A stretch of 64,000 nt of DNA, from the NCBI RefSeq assembly GCF_020297055.1, contig NZ_JAIXCQ010000006.1, positions 169,097 through 233,096 on the forward strand, given 5' to 3'. A program made the translations under genes and the position numbers. Below are positions 38,411 through 49,290 of the stretch, in pieces. The stretch comes from Isoptericola luteus (lineage in GTDB: Bacteria > Actinomycetota > Actinomycetes > Actinomycetales > Cellulomonadaceae). The first letter of the stretch is position 1, and every line of letters starts with the position of its first letter. The notes under the pieces are model-generated. The model saw only the letters and a program-made list of their open reading frames with translations, was not told where the DNA came from and ran no database searches.

Positions 38411-39494
38411 GCGAGCCCGCCGCGGCGAGCCGCGCGGCCTCGTCGGCGTCGATCGCCGAGCGGACCACCGGGTCCAGGTCCCCGGCGAGCACGTGGTCGA
38501 GGTTGTACGCCTTGTAGCCGGTGCGGTGGTCCGCGATCCGGTTCTCCGGGAAGTTGTAGGTCCGGATGCGCTCCGACCGGTCGACGGTGCGCACCTGCGA
38601 GCGGCGCATGTCCGCGGCCTGGGCGGCGGCAGCCTCTGCCTGCGCGGCGAGCAGCCGGGCGCGGAGCACGCGCATGGCCTGCTCCTTGTTCTGCAGCTGC
38701 GACTTCTCGTTCTGCATCGACACCACGATCCCGGTGGGCACGTGCGTGATCCGCACGGCCGAGTCCGTCGTGTTCACCGACTGCCCGCCCGGCCCGGACG
38801 ACCGGTAGACGTCGATGCGCAGGTCGTTCTGGTCGATCTCGACCTCGCCCGGGTCGTCGACCTCCGGCATGACGAGGACGCCCGCGGCCGACGTGTGGAT
38901 GCGACCCTGCGACTCGGTCACCGGGACCCGCTGCACGCGGTGCACGCCGCCCTCGTACTTGAGGCTGGCCCACACGCCCTCGGCCGGGTCGCCGACGCTG
39001 CGCGCCTTGACGGCGACCTGCACGTCCTTGTAACCGCCGAGCTCGGTCTCCGTCGCGCTGAGCAGCTGGGTGGACCAGCCTCGCCGCTCGGCATAGCGCA
39101 GGTACATCCGCAGCAGGTCGCCGGCGAACAGCGCCGACTCGTCGCCGCCCTCCCCCGCCTTGATCTCCAGGATCACGTCGCGGCCGTCGTCCGGGTCGCG
39201 CGGCACGAGGACCCGGCGCAGCCGGTCGGCGGCCTCGTCGGCAGCCGCCCGCAGCGCCGGCAGCTCGGCGGCGAACGACTCGTCCTCCGCGGCCAGCTCG
39301 GCCGCGGCCTCGGCGTCGTCGTGCGCCTGCTCCCAGGAGCGGAACGCGCCCGCCACCTGGTTCAGCTCGGCGTAGCGCCGGCCGAGCGACCGCGCCCGGC
39401 CCGCGTCGGCGTGGACCCCGGGGTCGGCGAGCGCGCGCTCGATCTCGGCGTGCTCGACCAGCAACGGCCGTGCGGCGGCGAACGGGTCCGTCAT
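38403..39494 (-). CDS. prfA: Peptide chain release factor 1
   Basis: The 363-residue class I release factor has the N-terminal helical domain, the stop-codon recognition region ending [15 protein letters not shown], the peptidyl-tRNA hydrolysis motif [16 protein letters not shown], and the C-terminal [19 protein letters not shown]. It terminates at UAA and UAG. It lies between rpmE and prmC in the conserved actinobacterial cluster. It starts with an ATG. Confidence 0.97.
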   Translation of the reverse strand: MTDPFAAARPLLVEHAEIERALADPGVHADAGRARSLGRRYAELNQVAGAFRSWEQAHDDAEAAAELAAEDESFAAELPALRAAADEAADRLRRVLVPRDPDDGRDVILEIKAGEGGDESALFAGDLLRMYLRYAERRGWSTQLLSATETELGGYKDVQVAVKARSVGDPAEGVWASLKYEGGVHRVQRVPVTESQGRIHTSAAGVLVMPEVDDPGEVEIDQNDLRIDVYRSSGPGGQSVNTTDSAVRITHVPTGIVVSMQNEKSQLQNKEQAMRVLRARLLAAQAEAAAAQAADMRRSQVRTVDRSERIRTYNFPENRIADHRTGYKAYNLDHVLAGDLDPVVRSAIDADEAARLAAAGSHA

Positions 39495-39561
39495 GTCATC
39501 TCCGGTGGCTGAGGCGTCGTGGCTGAACCCGGCCGACGTCGCCCGCCACCGGGTAAGACAA

Positions 39562-39624
39562 CAGCGCCGGCGGTCCGACGTCCGACTGCCCCTGGAGAGG
39601 TTGTCGGGCGGACCACCGGCGCTG
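39562..39624 (-). terminator. Terminator after rpmE
   Basis: A 16-bp stem (39562-39577 with 39609-39624, one G-U pair) with a 31-base loop begins 8 bases after the rpmE stop codon. On the reverse strand it is followed by TTGTCTTA, a modest U-rich tract. It separates rpmE from the prfA operon. Confidence 0.75.
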
Positions 39625-39632
39625 CGAGGTCG

Positions 39633-39848
39633 CTAGTTGGCGGCCTTCTTGCCGTAACGCGCCTGGAACCGGGCCACGCGGCCACCGGTGTCCAGGATCT
39701 TCTGCTTGCCCGTGTAGAACGGGTGGCAGGCGCTGCAGACCTCGACGTTGATCTTGCCGGACGTCGCGGTGCTGTGGGTGACGAACGTGTTCCCGCAGGT
39801 GCAGGACACCTCGGTCGCGACGTACTCGGGGTGGATTCCAGACTTCAT
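39633..39848 (-). CDS. rpmE: Ribosomal protein L31, zinc-binding type
   Basis: The 71-residue L31 is of the C+ type. The zinc ligands are in VSCTCGN and [15 protein letters not shown], followed by [14 protein letters not shown]. The presence of the cysteines means the zinc-dependent paralogue, normally replaced by a cysteine-free form under zinc starvation (none is visible here). It sits between rho and prfA as in other actinobacteria, with an ATG start and GGAG upstream. Confidence 0.97.
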   Translation of the reverse strand: MKSGIHPEYVATEVSCTCGNTFVTHSTATSGKINVEVCSACHPFYTGKQKILDTGGRVARFQARYGKKAAN

Positions 39849-39969
39849 GATGCTCCTTGGTGAGATGCCGCCGGGTCGCTCCGCAGGACAGCAGGGCGTG
39901 AACCGGCAGGCCGACGAACCATTGTGCCAGAACGCTTGACGAGCCAGGAAATTCCCGGCCGGTCGAGGA

Positions 39970-42000
39970 TCAGATCGTCTCGCCCGGGTTCTCGTCCGAG
40001 AGCCCGGCCGGCGTCGTCTTCTGCACGTGCAGCAGGAACTCGACGTTGGTCTTGGTCTTGCGCAGCTGGCCCAGCAGGAGCTCGATGGCCTGCTGCTGGT
40101 CGAGCGCGCCGAGCACGCGCCGCAGCTTGTAGACGATCGAGAGCTCGTCCTTCGCCATGAGGATCTCCTCGCGGCGCGTGCCGGACGCGTTGACGTCCAC
40201 GGCCGGGAAGATCCGCTTGTCCGCGAGGTTGCGGGACAGGCGCAGCTCCATGTTGCCCGTGCCCTTGAACTCCTCGAAGATCACCTCGTCCATCTTCGAG
40301 CCCGTCTCGACGAGGGCCGATCCGAGGATGGTCAGCGAGCCGCCGTTCTCGATGTTGCGCGCGGCACCGAAGAACTTCTTCGGCGGGTAGAGCGCCGCGG
40401 CGTCCACACCACCGGACAGGATGCGGCCCGACGCCGGCGCGGCCAGGTTGTAGGCACGCGACAGGCGGGTGATCGAGTCGAGCAGCACGACGACGTCCTG
40501 ACCCAGCTCCACGAGGCGCTTGGCACGCTCGATGGCGAGCTCGGCGACGATGGTGTGGTCGGAGGCCGGGCGGTCGAACGTCGAGGCGATGACCTCGCCC
40601 TTGACCGTCCGCTCCATGTCGGTGACCTCTTCGGGCCGCTCGTCCACGAGCACCACCATGAGGTGGACCTCGGGGTTGTTCGCGGTGATCGCGTTGGCGA
40701 TCTGCTGCATGATGATCGTCTTGCCGGCCTTGGGCGGCGCGACGATGAGGCCGCGCTGGCCCTTGCCGATCGGGGCGACGATGTCGATCACGCGCGGGGT
40801 GAGGCGCGTGGCCTCCGGGTTCTCCAGGCGCAGGCGCTCCTGCGGGTACAGCGGCGTGAGCTTGGTGAACTCGGACCGCTGGCGCGACTCCTCGGCCGTC
40901 ATGCCGTTCACGGAGTCCAGGCGGACCAGGGCGTTGTACTTGCCCCGGACGTTCTTGCCGCCGACCGACGGCAGCTCCTCGCCCTCGCGCGGCTGGCGGA
41001 CGGCACCGACGATCGCGTCACCGCGGCGCAGGCCCGCCTTCTTGACCTGGTTCAGCGAGACGTACACGTCGTTCGGCCCGGGCAGGTAGCCGCTGGTGCG
41101 CACGAACGCGTAGTTGTCGAGGATGTCGAGCACGCCGGCGACGGGCAGCAGCACGTCGTCCTCGCGCACCTCGACGTCCTCGAGCCCGGCCACGTCGGGG
41201 CCGGTGCCACGGGTGCGACCGCGCTTGCGGTCGCGGCCCCGGTCGCGCCCCCGACGGCGGCGCGATCCCGAGCCGTCGTCGTCGCGGCGCTGCCCACGCT
41301 CGTCGCGCTGGCCCCCCTGGTTGCCGCCCTGGTTGCCCTGCGAGCCCGGGGCGTTCTGGCTGCCCTGCTGGTTGCTCTGCGAACCCTGCGAACCCTGCGA
41401 GCCCTGCGAACCCTGGTTGCCGTCGCCCGACCGTCCCTGGTTCTGGTTCTGGGTGCGCTCGCCACGCTGGTCGCCGTCGTTCTGGGCGCGCTCGCCACCG
41501 CGACGCTGATTGCGCTCGCGGGGGGCGGCCACGGCCTCGGCGAGCTGCGCCAGGCGCACCTCACGGTCCGCCTCGGACGCCGGAGCCTGGCCGCGCGACG
41601 CGTCGTCCCGCGGGGCGGCGTCCTGCGCGGACGTCGCCTGCGCGGTCCCCTCGGCGGAGCCCGTGCCCCGGGTTGCGCGGCGGGGGCGGCGACCGCCCTC
41701 GGCACGGTCGCCACCGGTCGCGCGCGGCGCGTCGTCGGCGGGCTGCGCCGGCGCGGCGGGCGCGTCGCTGCGCACCGCCGTGGCGACGGCGTTCGCCGCT
41801 GCCACAGGGGCGCTCGCGGCACGCGCGCCGGAACCGGCGGACTTCTGGGAGCGGATCGCGTCCTGCAGGTCGCTCTTGCGCATCCTGGACGTACCCTTCA
41901 CGCCCATCTGCGAAGCGAGCGCCTGGAGCTCGGCGAGACGCATCGAGCTCAGGTTCCCGGATGCGGCAGAGCCGCTCGGGCTGTCGGTGGTGTTCGTCAC
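39970..42000 (-). CDS. rho: Transcription termination factor Rho with long R/G/N/Q-rich insert
   Basis: The 676-residue Rho has an N-terminal helical domain ([19 protein letters not shown], residues 18-36), then about 230 residues of low complexity. Residues 165-268 run from Arg/Gln/Asn/Gly repeats ([18 protein letters not shown] is part of them) to an Arg/Gly/Asp block. The primary RNA-binding fold ([23 protein letters not shown]), the Walker A motif APPKAGKT (421-428) and the R-loop region follow. Such inserts add RNA affinity in actinobacterial Rho. The GTG at 42000 is chosen for GAGGGGGAAGGG just upstream. About 266 bases of untranslated DNA separate it from thrB; I see no clear signal there. 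Confidence 0.96.
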   Translation of the reverse strand: MTNTTDSPSGSAASGNLSSMRLAELQALASQMGVKGTSRMRKSDLQDAIRSQKSAGSGARAASAPVAAANAVATAVRSDAPAAPAQPADDAPRATGGDRAEGGRRPRRATRGTGSAEGTAQATSAQDAAPRDDASRGQAPASEADREVRLAQLAEAVAAPRERNQRRGGERAQNDGDQRGERTQNQNQGRSGDGNQGSQGSQGSQGSQSNQQGSQNAPGSQGNQGGNQGGQRDERGQRRDDDGSGSRRRRGRDRGRDRKRGRTRGTGPDVAGLEDVEVREDDVLLPVAGVLDILDNYAFVRTSGYLPGPNDVYVSLNQVKKAGLRRGDAIVGAVRQPREGEELPSVGGKNVRGKYNALVRLDSVNGMTAEESRQRSEFTKLTPLYPQERLRLENPEATRLTPRVIDIVAPIGKGQRGLIVAPPKAGKTIIMQQIANAITANNPEVHLMVVLVDERPEEVTDMERTVKGEVIASTFDRPASDHTIVAELAIERAKRLVELGQDVVVLLDSITRLSRAYNLAAPASGRILSGGVDAAALYPPKKFFGAARNIENGGSLTILGSALVETGSKMDEVIFEEFKGTGNMELRLSRNLADKRIFPAVDVNASGTRREEILMAKDELSIVYKLRRVLGALDQQQAIELLLGQLRKTKTNVEFLLHVQKTTPAGLSDENPGETI

Positions 42001-42266
42001 GAAGGACCCTTCCCCCTCGTATGCGGCCCTGGGGATGTCACGGGCCGGGGTGGCGGGCGGCCAGGCGCGGGGGGCGCCGGGACGCGTGGAACCTCGCATC
42101 AGTGGTACGACGACGTCGGCTGGCGGGGTTGTATCGACCTTCGCGCGGGACGACCGCGGCGGGTCTCCCCCCGCGGCAGACGACCAGGGGGCACGGGCTC
42201 TGCCAAGCACGCACGGAGTGTCACGTGGTGAGAGAGGGGGGTGCCGTCGTGATCGATCCCGAAGGC

Positions 42267-43247
42267 TTACCGCATGCTACCACCCCGGGGGCCTGGAACG
42301 GCAGCGTCCCCGGGCGAGCCCGGGCCGCCGATCCGCCGCGCGACGGCGCCCTGGGTATCGATGTCGAGCCGGCTCGCGCGCCAGCCCGCCACGTCGTCGA
42401 CCAGCCCGGACAGCAGCTCGTCCAGCCGTGCGGTGCCGTCGCCCGAGGTCAGGGCCAGCACCGTGGGCCCGGCACCGGAGATCGTGGCGGCGAAGCCCTC
42501 GGACCGCAGCGCCCGCAGCAGCTCGGCGGACCCGGCCATGACGCTCGCCCGGTAGTCCTGGTGGAGGCGGTCCTCGGTCGCGTCGAACAGGAGCTCCGGC
42601 CGCCGGGCGAGCGCCTCCACCAGCAGCCCGGCACGTCCCGCGGTGAACGCCGCGTCGACGTGCGGCACCTGGGCGGGCAGCACGCCCCGTGCCCGGCTCG
42701 TGGCGAGCCTGGCGTCGGGGACCAGCACGGTCGCCTCGATCCGCCGGTCGACCTCGAGGTCGACGGCTCGCACGCCTCCGCTGCCCTGCCAGGCCAGCGT
42801 CGCGCCGCCGCGGATCGCAGGGGCGGCGTTGTCCGGATGACCCTCGAACTCGGTCGCGATCCGCAGCACGGTGGTGGCGTCGAGCACGTGGGGGTCGGCG
42901 AGCAGCGCCCGCGCCGCGACCACGCCCGCCACGACGGCGGCCGCCGACGACCCGAGCCCGCGGCCGTGCGGGATCCGGTTGGCGCACTGCAGCCGCAGCC
43001 CCGTCAGCGGCGCGCCCGCCAGCTCCAGGGTGTGGCGCAGCGCGCGCACGACCAGGTGGTCCTCTCCCGTGGGGACCTCCCCCGCGCCCTCGCCGGCGAC
43101 CTCGACCACCACCTCGTCGACCGCCCGGAGCTCGACCTCGAGCTCGTCGTACAGGGCCAGGGCGAGTCCCATGGCATCGAATCCCGGCCCGAGGTTCGCG
43201 CTGGTGGCCGGGACCCGGACCACCACGTGGTCGGCGCCGAGCTGCAT
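42267..43247 (-). CDS. thrB: Homoserine kinase
   Basis: The 326-residue GHMP kinase has the N-terminal VVVRVPATSANLGPGFDAMGLAL and the ATP-binding IPHGRGLGSSAAAVVAGV. The C-terminal glycine motif is ATISGAGPTVLAL. It phosphorylates homoserine for threonine synthesis. It is last in the reverse-strand order hom-thrC-thrB, separated from thrC by about 120 bases that carry copy B of a dispersed element. Confidence 0.96.
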   Translation of the reverse strand: MQLGADHVVVRVPATSANLGPGFDAMGLALALYDELEVELRAVDEVVVEVAGEGAGEVPTGEDHLVVRALRHTLELAGAPLTGLRLQCANRIPHGRGLGSSAAAVVAGVVAARALLADPHVLDATTVLRIATEFEGHPDNAAPAIRGGATLAWQGSGGVRAVDLEVDRRIEATVLVPDARLATSRARGVLPAQVPHVDAAFTAGRAGLLVEALARRPELLFDATEDRLHQDYRASVMAGSAELLRALRSEGFAATISGAGPTVLALTSGDGTARLDELLSGLVDDVAGWRASRLDIDTQGAVARRIGGPGSPGDAAVPGPRGGSMR

Positions 43248-43304
43248 GGTGACTCCGCTCCTAGGCCCGCAGGCCTCTCAGAAGTGTCCGTTGTGTCGAC
43301 CGGG

Positions 43305-43350
43305 TGCGGTTCCGCTGCGGGTGGGCGCCTCGTTCCGCGACCCCCACCCT
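43305..43350 (-). repeat. Dispersed intergenic element, copy B
   Basis: This segment aligns with 26980-27025 (37 of 46 identical, no gaps) and lies 16 bases downstream of the thrC stop codon in the reverse direction, between thrC and thrB. Here GCGGGTGGG and CCACCCTGC could form a local hairpin. Confidence 0.6.
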
Positions 43351-43366
43351 GCGCGGCACCGTCGTC

Positions 43367-44461
43367 TCAGTCGAGCCCGAGGGCGTCCGCGATCGACACG
43401 ACGTCCGCGCTGACACGCGTGGGGACGACGTCCCCGCCGTCGGGCAGGCGCAGCGCCCACTGCGGGTCCTTCAGGCCGTGCCCGGTGACCGTCACGACCA
43501 CGCGCGCCCCGGCGGGCACCAGTCCTTGCTCCGCTCGTGCGAGCAGGCCGGCGACGCCCGCGGCGGACGCCGGCTCGACGAACACCCCGACCTCGGCGGA
43601 CAGGATCCGGTGGGCAGCGAGGATCTGCTCGTCGCTCACGGACTCGATGACGCCGCCGGAGGCGTCGCGGGCGTCGAGGGCCTGCTGCCACGACGCCGGG
43701 TTGCCGATCCGGATGGCGGTGGCGATCGTCTCCGGCTCGTCCACCGGGTGGCCCTTGACGATCGGCGCCGCCCCGGCCGCCTGGAACCCCCACATCTGCG
43801 GGGTCCGGGTCGCCGCGGCGGGCAGACCGGCGCCGCCGCCCAGGCCCGCGTACTCGCGGAAGCCCTTCCAGTAGGCCGTGATGTTGCCCGCGTTGCCCAC
43901 CGGCAGGCAGTGGATGTCGGGGGCGTCGCCCAGCACGTCGACGATCTCGAACGCGGCCGTCTTCTGCCCCTCGATCCGGTCGGGGTTGACCGAGTTCACC
44001 AGCTCGACCGGGTACGCCTCGGCGAGCTTGCGCGCGGCGACCAGGCAGTCGTCGAAGTTGCCGTCGACCTGGAGCAGGCGGGCGCCGTGCGCGACCGCCT
44101 GGCTGAGCTTGCCCATCGCGATCTTGCCGTCGGGCACGAGCACCGCGCAGGTCATGCCGGCGCGCGTCGCGTACGCGGCGGCCGACGCGGAGGTGTTGCC
44201 CGTCGACGCGCACACCACGGCGCGCGCACCCCGCCCCGCGGCGGCGGAGATCGCAGCCGTCATCCCGCGGTCCTTGAACGAGCCGGTCGGGTTCATGCCC
44301 TCGACCTTGACGTGGACGTCGGCCCCCGTGCGCCGGGACAGCTCGGGCGCGGGCACGAGCGGGGTACCGCCCTCGCCCAGCGTGACCACACGCTCGCGCA
44401 GGTGATCCGGCAGGCGGTCGGCGTACTCGGTGATGACGCCCCGCCACTGGTGTGCCGGCAT
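43367..44461 (-). CDS. thrC: Threonine synthase
   Basis: The 364-residue PLP enzyme has the lysine that binds the cofactor in [16 protein letters not shown], the conserved [19 protein letters not shown], and the phosphate-cradle region [16 protein letters not shown]. It converts O-phosphohomoserine to threonine. The length is that of the short class found in actinobacteria. It follows hom by two bases, so the pair is coupled. Confidence 0.96.
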   Translation of the reverse strand: MPAHQWRGVITEYADRLPDHLRERVVTLGEGGTPLVPAPELSRRTGADVHVKVEGMNPTGSFKDRGMTAAISAAAGRGARAVVCASTGNTSASAAAYATRAGMTCAVLVPDGKIAMGKLSQAVAHGARLLQVDGNFDDCLVAARKLAEAYPVELVNSVNPDRIEGQKTAAFEIVDVLGDAPDIHCLPVGNAGNITAYWKGFREYAGLGGGAGLPAAATRTPQMWGFQAAGAAPIVKGHPVDEPETIATAIRIGNPASWQQALDARDASGGVIESVSDEQILAAHRILSAEVGVFVEPASAAGVAGLLARAEQGLVPAGARVVVTVTGHGLKDPQWALRLPDGGDVVPTRVSADVVSIADALGLD

Positions 44462-44463
44462 TC

Positions 44464-45852
44464 TCAGACTCCCTCGACTCGCAGGACGGACGTGATCTCG
44501 TGGACGGACCCGAGCCCGTCCACCGCGGCCACCGTGGCCGCCAGCGACGCCTCGCGGGCCGCATGGGTCGTGATGAGCAGGCTCGCGGTGCCGTCCGCGG
44601 ACTCCTCGCCGGTGGTCTGGCGCACGGCGTCGATCGACACCCCGTGGTCGGCCAGCACGCCCGCCACCTGCGCCAGCACGCCCGGCCGGTCCGCGACGAC
44701 CAGCCGCACCTGGTAGCGCGTCACGGCGGCGTCCGCGGGAAGCACCGGCAGCGACGCGTAGGCGGACTCGTACGACCCCTTGCCGCCCGAGAGCCGGTCG
44801 CGCGCGGCGGACACGAGGTCACCGAGGACGGCGGAGGCCGTGGGCCGGCCGCCCGCGCCCTGCCCGTAGAACATCAGCGGGCCCGCGCCGTCGGCCTCGA
44901 CGAAGACGGCGTTGAACGCGCCGTGCACCGCCGCCAGCGGGTGCGCGGCCGGGACGAGCGCCGGGTGTACCCGCACCGAGACGCCCTCCGCCGTGCGCTC
45001 GGCGATGGCCAGCAGCTTGACGACGTGCCCGGTGGTCGCCGCGGCCACGACGTCCGCCGCCGTGACGCCCGTGATGCCCTCGCGCGCGACCTGGTCGATC
45101 GAGACACGCGTGTGGAAGGCGAGGGACGCCAGGATGGCGGCCTTGGCCGCGGCGTCGTAGCCCTCGACGTCCGCGGTGGGGTCCGCCTCGGCGAAGCCGA
45201 GCGCCTGCGCCTCGGCCAGGGCGTCGGACAGGTCGAGCCCGAGCGTGGTCATCTGGTCGAGCACGTAGTTCGTGGTGCCGTTGACGATGCCCAGCACGCG
45301 CCGTACCTGGTCCCCCGCGAGGGACTCGCGCACCGGGCGCACGATCGGGATCGCGCCCGCCACAGCGGCCTCGAACGCGAGGTCGACCCGCGCGGCGTCG
45401 GCCGCCTCGAACAGCTCGGGCCCCTGCGCGGCCAGCAGGGCCTTGTTCGCCGTCACCACGCTCGCACCGGCGGCGATGGCCCGGCGGATGAGGCTGCGGG
45501 CCGGCTCCAGGCCGCCCATCACCTCGATGACGAGGTCCGCGCGGTCGACGAGCGCCTCGGCGTCCTCGGTGAGGAGGCTCGCGGGCACGACGGTGCCGAC
45601 GCCGTCGCGCGGGCGGGAGGCGTCGCGCACCGCGACGCCCACCAGCTCGAGCCGGGCGCCGGAGCGGGCCGCGAGGTCGTCCGCGTTCTCGACCAGCGCG
45701 CGGGCCACCTGCGAGCCGACCACGCCGTAGCCGAGCAGGGCCACGCGCAGCACGCCGGGGTCTCCCGTGGTCGGGGCCGCCGGCTCCGGTGTCACGACGC
45801 GGTCCGGGCTCGCGAGGTCTGCGCTCGCGGGTTCCGGGCTCGTTGCGGGCAC
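44464..45852 (-). CDS. hom: Homoserine dehydrogenase with ACT domain
   Basis: The 462-residue enzyme has the NAD(P)-binding [19 protein letters not shown] after a 30-residue Pro/Ala head. The catalytic segment contains [31 protein letters not shown], then a C-terminal ACT domain ([25 protein letters not shown] in shorter pieces). The ACT domain usually confers feedback inhibition by threonine. The GTG at 45852 is preferred because GGAAGGTGG precedes it. It lies 102 bases after lysA. Confidence 0.95.
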   Translation of the reverse strand: MPATSPEPASADLASPDRVVTPEPAAPTTGDPGVLRVALLGYGVVGSQVARALVENADDLAARSGARLELVGVAVRDASRPRDGVGTVVPASLLTEDAEALVDRADLVIEVMGGLEPARSLIRRAIAAGASVVTANKALLAAQGPELFEAADAARVDLAFEAAVAGAIPIVRPVRESLAGDQVRRVLGIVNGTTNYVLDQMTTLGLDLSDALAEAQALGFAEADPTADVEGYDAAAKAAILASLAFHTRVSIDQVAREGITGVTAADVVAAATTGHVVKLLAIAERTAEGVSVRVHPALVPAAHPLAAVHGAFNAVFVEADGAGPLMFYGQGAGGRPTASAVLGDLVSAARDRLSGGKGSYESAYASLPVLPADAAVTRYQVRLVVADRPGVLAQVAGVLADHGVSIDAVRQTTGEESADGTASLLITTHAAREASLAATVAAVDGLGSVHEITSVLRVEGV

Positions 45853-45954
45853 GGGTCCACCTTCCGTCGGGTGCCGGGGACGAGGGTCAGGATAGCCGCG
45901 CACCGTGGCCCGTGGACGGGCCGTCCACGGGCGCGCACGTCGTCCTGATGGGCG

Positions 45955-47352
45955 TCAGCCGAGGTCGAGCGCCAGCAGGTCGGCGACCGTCTCCCGGCGC
46001 ACGAGCACGCGCGAGGCGCCGTCCGCCACGGCCACCACCGGCGGTCGCGGCAGCAGGTTGTAATTGGACGCCATCGAGCGCCCGTACGCGCCGGTGGCGG
46101 CCACCGCGAGGAGGTCCCCCGCCCGGACGTCGCCCGGAATCTGCACCTGGTGCACGACGATGTCGCCGCTCTCGCAGTGCTTGCCCACGACACGGGCCAG
46201 CACCGGCGCGGCGGTCGACGTCCGCCCCACGATCTCGGCGTGGTAGTCCGCGCCGTACAGCGCGGGGCGGATGTTGTCACTCATCCCGCCGTCGACCGAC
46301 ACGTACAGACGTGTGAACGTGCCGCCGTCGTCGCCCGTGACGAGCACCGGCTTGACCGTGCCCACGGTGTACAGCGTGAGCCCCGCCGGTCCGACGATCG
46401 CGCGCCCGGGCTCGATGGAGAACCGCGGCAGCGGCGTGCGCAGGTCGGCGGCGATGGCCGCGACGGCGTGCGCCACGTCCTTGGCGACCCGGTCCGGGTC
46501 GAGGGGCACCTCGCCGGGCAGGTAGGCGATCCCGTACCCGCCGCCGAGGTCGACCTCGTCGACGAGCACGCCCGTGCGGGCCGCGAGGTCGGCACGCAGC
46601 CGGAGCACGACGCGGGCCGCCGCCTCGAACCCGCTGGGGTCGAGGATCTGGGAGCCGATGTGCGAGTGGATGCCGAGCAGGTGCAGCTCCGGGCGCGCGA
46701 CGACGGCCAGCAGCCCCTGCATCGCCGGCCCGTCGCCACCGTCCGGGCCGGGGTTCACCGACAGGCCGAACTTCTGGTCCTCGTGCGCCGTGGAGATGTA
46801 CTCGTGCCCGCCCGCGTGGACGCCGGTCGTGACGCGCACCATCACGGGCGCGACGACGCCCCGCTCGGCGGCCAGCGTCGCGACACGGTCCACCTCGGCG
46901 AGCGAGTCGACGATGACGCGGCCCACGCCCGCAGCCAGCGCGGCGTCGATCTCGGCGTCGGACTTGTTGTTGCCGTGCAGGCCGAGCTCCGGCCCCGGCA
47001 CTCCCGCCCGCAGCGCGACGGCGAGCTCCCCGCCCGAGGCGGTGTCGACCCGCAGACCCTCCGCGCGCGCCCACCGGGCCACGGCGACGGTGAGCAGCGC
47101 CTTGCCCGCGTAGTAGACGTCGACGCCGGCGCCGACCTCCGCGAACGCCGTCTCGAACGCCGTCCGGAAGCCCCGCGCACGGGCCCGGAAGTCCGCCTCG
47201 TCCAGCACGTAGGCCGGGGTGCCGTGCTCGCCCGCGAGCGCCCGCACGTCGACCCCGCCGACCTCGACGGCGCCGTCGGCGCGGCGGACGGCGCCGCTGG
47301 ACCACGGCACGCCCAGGATCCCGGCGGCGTGGCCTGCGTCCGTCCCGGTCAC
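45955..47352 (-). CDS. lysA: Diaminopimelate decarboxylase
   Basis: The 465-residue PLP-dependent decarboxylase of the ornithine/DAP family has the lysine for PLP in VDVYYAGKALLT, the glycine loop LGLHGNNKSDAE, the HSHIGSQI motif, the VDLGGGYGIAY cofactor motif, and the C-terminal KHCESGDIVV and GAYGRSMASNYN. It makes lysine from meso-diaminopimelate. The GTG overlaps the argS stop (GTGA), a conserved actinobacterial coupling. Confidence 0.96.
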   Translation of the reverse strand: MTGTDAGHAAGILGVPWSSGAVRRADGAVEVGGVDVRALAGEHGTPAYVLDEADFRARARGFRTAFETAFAEVGAGVDVYYAGKALLTVAVARWARAEGLRVDTASGGELAVALRAGVPGPELGLHGNNKSDAEIDAALAAGVGRVIVDSLAEVDRVATLAAERGVVAPVMVRVTTGVHAGGHEYISTAHEDQKFGLSVNPGPDGGDGPAMQGLLAVVARPELHLLGIHSHIGSQILDPSGFEAAARVVLRLRADLAARTGVLVDEVDLGGGYGIAYLPGEVPLDPDRVAKDVAHAVAAIAADLRTPLPRFSIEPGRAIVGPAGLTLYTVGTVKPVLVTGDDGGTFTRLYVSVDGGMSDNIRPALYGADYHAEIVGRTSTAAPVLARVVGKHCESGDIVVHQVQIPGDVRAGDLLAVAATGAYGRSMASNYNLLPRPPVVAVADGASRVLVRRETVADLLALDLG

Positions 47353-49016
47353 ATCCGCTCCGGGGCGCCGACGCCCAGCAGGTCCAGGCCGTTGGCGAGC
47401 ACCTGGCGGACGGCGTCGTTGAGCCACAGGCGCGTGCGGTGGGTGTCCGTGACCTCCTCGTCCGGGTAGGGCGTCACACGGCACTCGGAGTACCACTTGT
47501 GGTAATCGGCGGCGAGCGACTCGAGGTAGCGGGCGATCCGGTGCGGCTCGCGCAGCTCGGCCGACTGGCCCACGATCCGGGGGAACTCGGTCAGGCGGCC
47601 GATGAGGGCGGCCTCCGTCTCGTGCGTGAGCAGCGCCGGGTCGAAGGCGTCCGTGCCGTCCTCGGCCACCCGGGCCACCGCACGGTCCGCCGCGTTGCGG
47701 TCGACGGCGCAGGTGCGCGAGTGCGCGTACTGCACGTAGAAGACCGGGTTGTCGTTGCTCTGCTTGAGCATCTCCTCGCCCGACAGCGACAGCGGCGTGT
47801 CCGCCGGGAACCGCGCGAGCGAGTACCGCAGCGCGTCAGAGCCGAGCCACTCGATGAGCTCGTCCATGAACAGGGCGTTGCCGCGGCGCTTGCCCATGCG
47901 CTCGCCGCCGATGTTGACGAGCTGGCCGATGAGCACCTCGATGTTCGCCTCCGGGTCGTCGCCCGCGCACGCGGCGATCGCCTTCAGGCGGTTGATGTAC
48001 CCGTGGTGGTCGGCGCCGAGCAGGTAGATCTTGCCCGGGAACCCGCGGTCCTTCTTCGACAGGTAGTACGCGGCGTCGGCGGCGAAGTACGTGGGCTCGC
48101 CGTTCGCGCGGATCATCACGCGGTCCTTGTCGTCGCCGAAGTCGGTGGTGCGCAGCCACACGGCGCCGTCGACGTCGAACACGTGACCCTGCTCGCGCAG
48201 GCGGGCGACCGCCTGCTCCACCGCGCCCGACTCGTGCAGCGTCCGCTCGGAGAACCACACGTCGAAGTGCACGCCGAACGCGTCGAGCGTGCGGCGGATC
48301 GCCTCGAGCTGGGCCCGGTAGCCGAGCTCGCGCGCGACCACTGCGGCCTCGTCGTCGGGCAGGTCGAGCAGGTCGGGGCGCTGCGCGACCACCTCGGTGG
48401 CACGCTCGGCGACGTACTCGCCCGGGTAGCCCCCCTCGGGGACGTCCTCGCCCTTGGCGCGGGCGAGCACCGAGCGGCCGAACTTGTCCATCTGCGCGCC
48501 GGCGTCGTTGATGTAGTACTCCGCCGTCACGTCGGCACCCGCGGCCCGCATGATCCGCGCCAGGGCGTCGCCCAGCGCGGCCCAGCGCGTGTGGCCGATG
48601 TGCAGGGGGCCGGTCGGGTTGGCCGAGATGAACTCCAGGTTGTGCACCTGCCCGGCCAGCGTGTCGGTGCGCCCGTAGCCGGGACCGGCCACGACGACGG
48701 TGCGAGCCAGCTCGCCCGCCGCCGCCGCGTCGAGCGTGATGTTGAGGAAGCCCGGGCCCGCGACGTCGGCCGCCTTGACCCCCGGCGTGGCGGCGAGCCG
48801 GGCCGCGAGGTCCTCCGCGAGCGCCCGCGGCGTCGTGCCCGCCTTCTTGGCGAGCTGCAGCGCGACGTTGGTGGCCCAGTCGCCGTGCTCGCGCTGCCGC
48901 GGTCGCTCCACGTGCACCGACGCCGGGACGGCGTCGGCGGGCAGGGCGAGGGTGCCGTCGGCCACGGCCGAGGCGAGTGCAGCGCTGAGTGCTCGAGAGA
49001 GCTCGTCGGGGGTCAC
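47349..49016 (-). CDS. argS: Arginyl-tRNA synthetase
   Basis: The 555-residue class I synthetase has the N-terminal tRNA-binding add-on, the HIGH motif in SANPTGPLHIGHTRWAALGD, a KMSKS-like loop replaced by GERMGKRRGN as common in ArgRS, and the C-terminal DALR anticodon-binding domain (DALRYSLARF precursor, then RLWLNDAVRQVLANGLDLLGV). It stands immediately upstream of lysA and divergent from a tRNA-Arg gene, a fitting neighbour though not evidence of co-regulation. Confidence 0.96.
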   Translation of the reverse strand: MTPDELSRALSAALASAVADGTLALPADAVPASVHVERPRQREHGDWATNVALQLAKKAGTTPRALAEDLAARLAATPGVKAADVAGPGFLNITLDAAAAGELARTVVVAGPGYGRTDTLAGQVHNLEFISANPTGPLHIGHTRWAALGDALARIMRAAGADVTAEYYINDAGAQMDKFGRSVLARAKGEDVPEGGYPGEYVAERATEVVAQRPDLLDLPDDEAAVVARELGYRAQLEAIRRTLDAFGVHFDVWFSERTLHESGAVEQAVARLREQGHVFDVDGAVWLRTTDFGDDKDRVMIRANGEPTYFAADAAYYLSKKDRGFPGKIYLLGADHHGYINRLKAIAACAGDDPEANIEVLIGQLVNIGGERMGKRRGNALFMDELIEWLGSDALRYSLARFPADTPLSLSGEEMLKQSNDNPVFYVQYAHSRTCAVDRNAADRAVARVAEDGTDAFDPALLTHETEAALIGRLTEFPRIVGQSAELREPHRIARYLESLAADYHKWYSECRVTPYPDEEVTDTHRTRLWLNDAVRQVLANGLDLLGVGAPERM

Positions 49017-49172
49017 CGGGCGATTCTACAAAGCCCGTACGACGGCGGGGTCCTCCCCTTCCTGGACGAGACGCGCGTACCGCGCACGGCCGGCCGGTGC
49101 CGGCCGGGGCCCAGGAACTGGTAGTCTCGTGCACCGTGCCGAGGGCTCAGCCCTGCTGACGTCTCGGTGCCC

Positions 49173-49248
49173 GCGCCTGTAGCTCAGTGGATAGAGCGTC
49201 TGCCTCCGGAGCAGAAGGTCGGGGGTTCGAATCCCTTCAGGCGCACCA
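49173..49248 (+). tRNA. tRNA-Arg (CCG)
   Basis: The cloverleaf is clear. The acceptor stem GCGCCTG pairs with CAGGCGC; the D arm is AGCTCAGTGGATAGAGC; the anticodon stem TCTGC/GCAGA encloses the loop CTCCGGA with anticodon CCG (reads CGG); the T arm is GGGGGTTCGAATCCCTT. Discriminator A is followed by an encoded CCA. A perfect terminator follows within three bases. Confidence 0.97.
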
Positions 49249-49250
49249 CC

Positions 49251-49290
49251 CGAGAACGGCCCCTGATCATGCGATCAGGGGCCGTTCTCG
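49251..49290 (+). terminator. Terminator of the tRNA-Arg gene
   Basis: A perfect 18-bp stem (49251-49268 with 49273-49290) has the loop ATGC and is followed by TCTCTT. It begins three bases after the encoded CCA. Confidence 0.9.

Noticed and set aside
40027..42231. 734-residue plus-strand frame opposite rho
   Set aside because: Low-complexity product with no domain; rho on the other strand is unambiguous.
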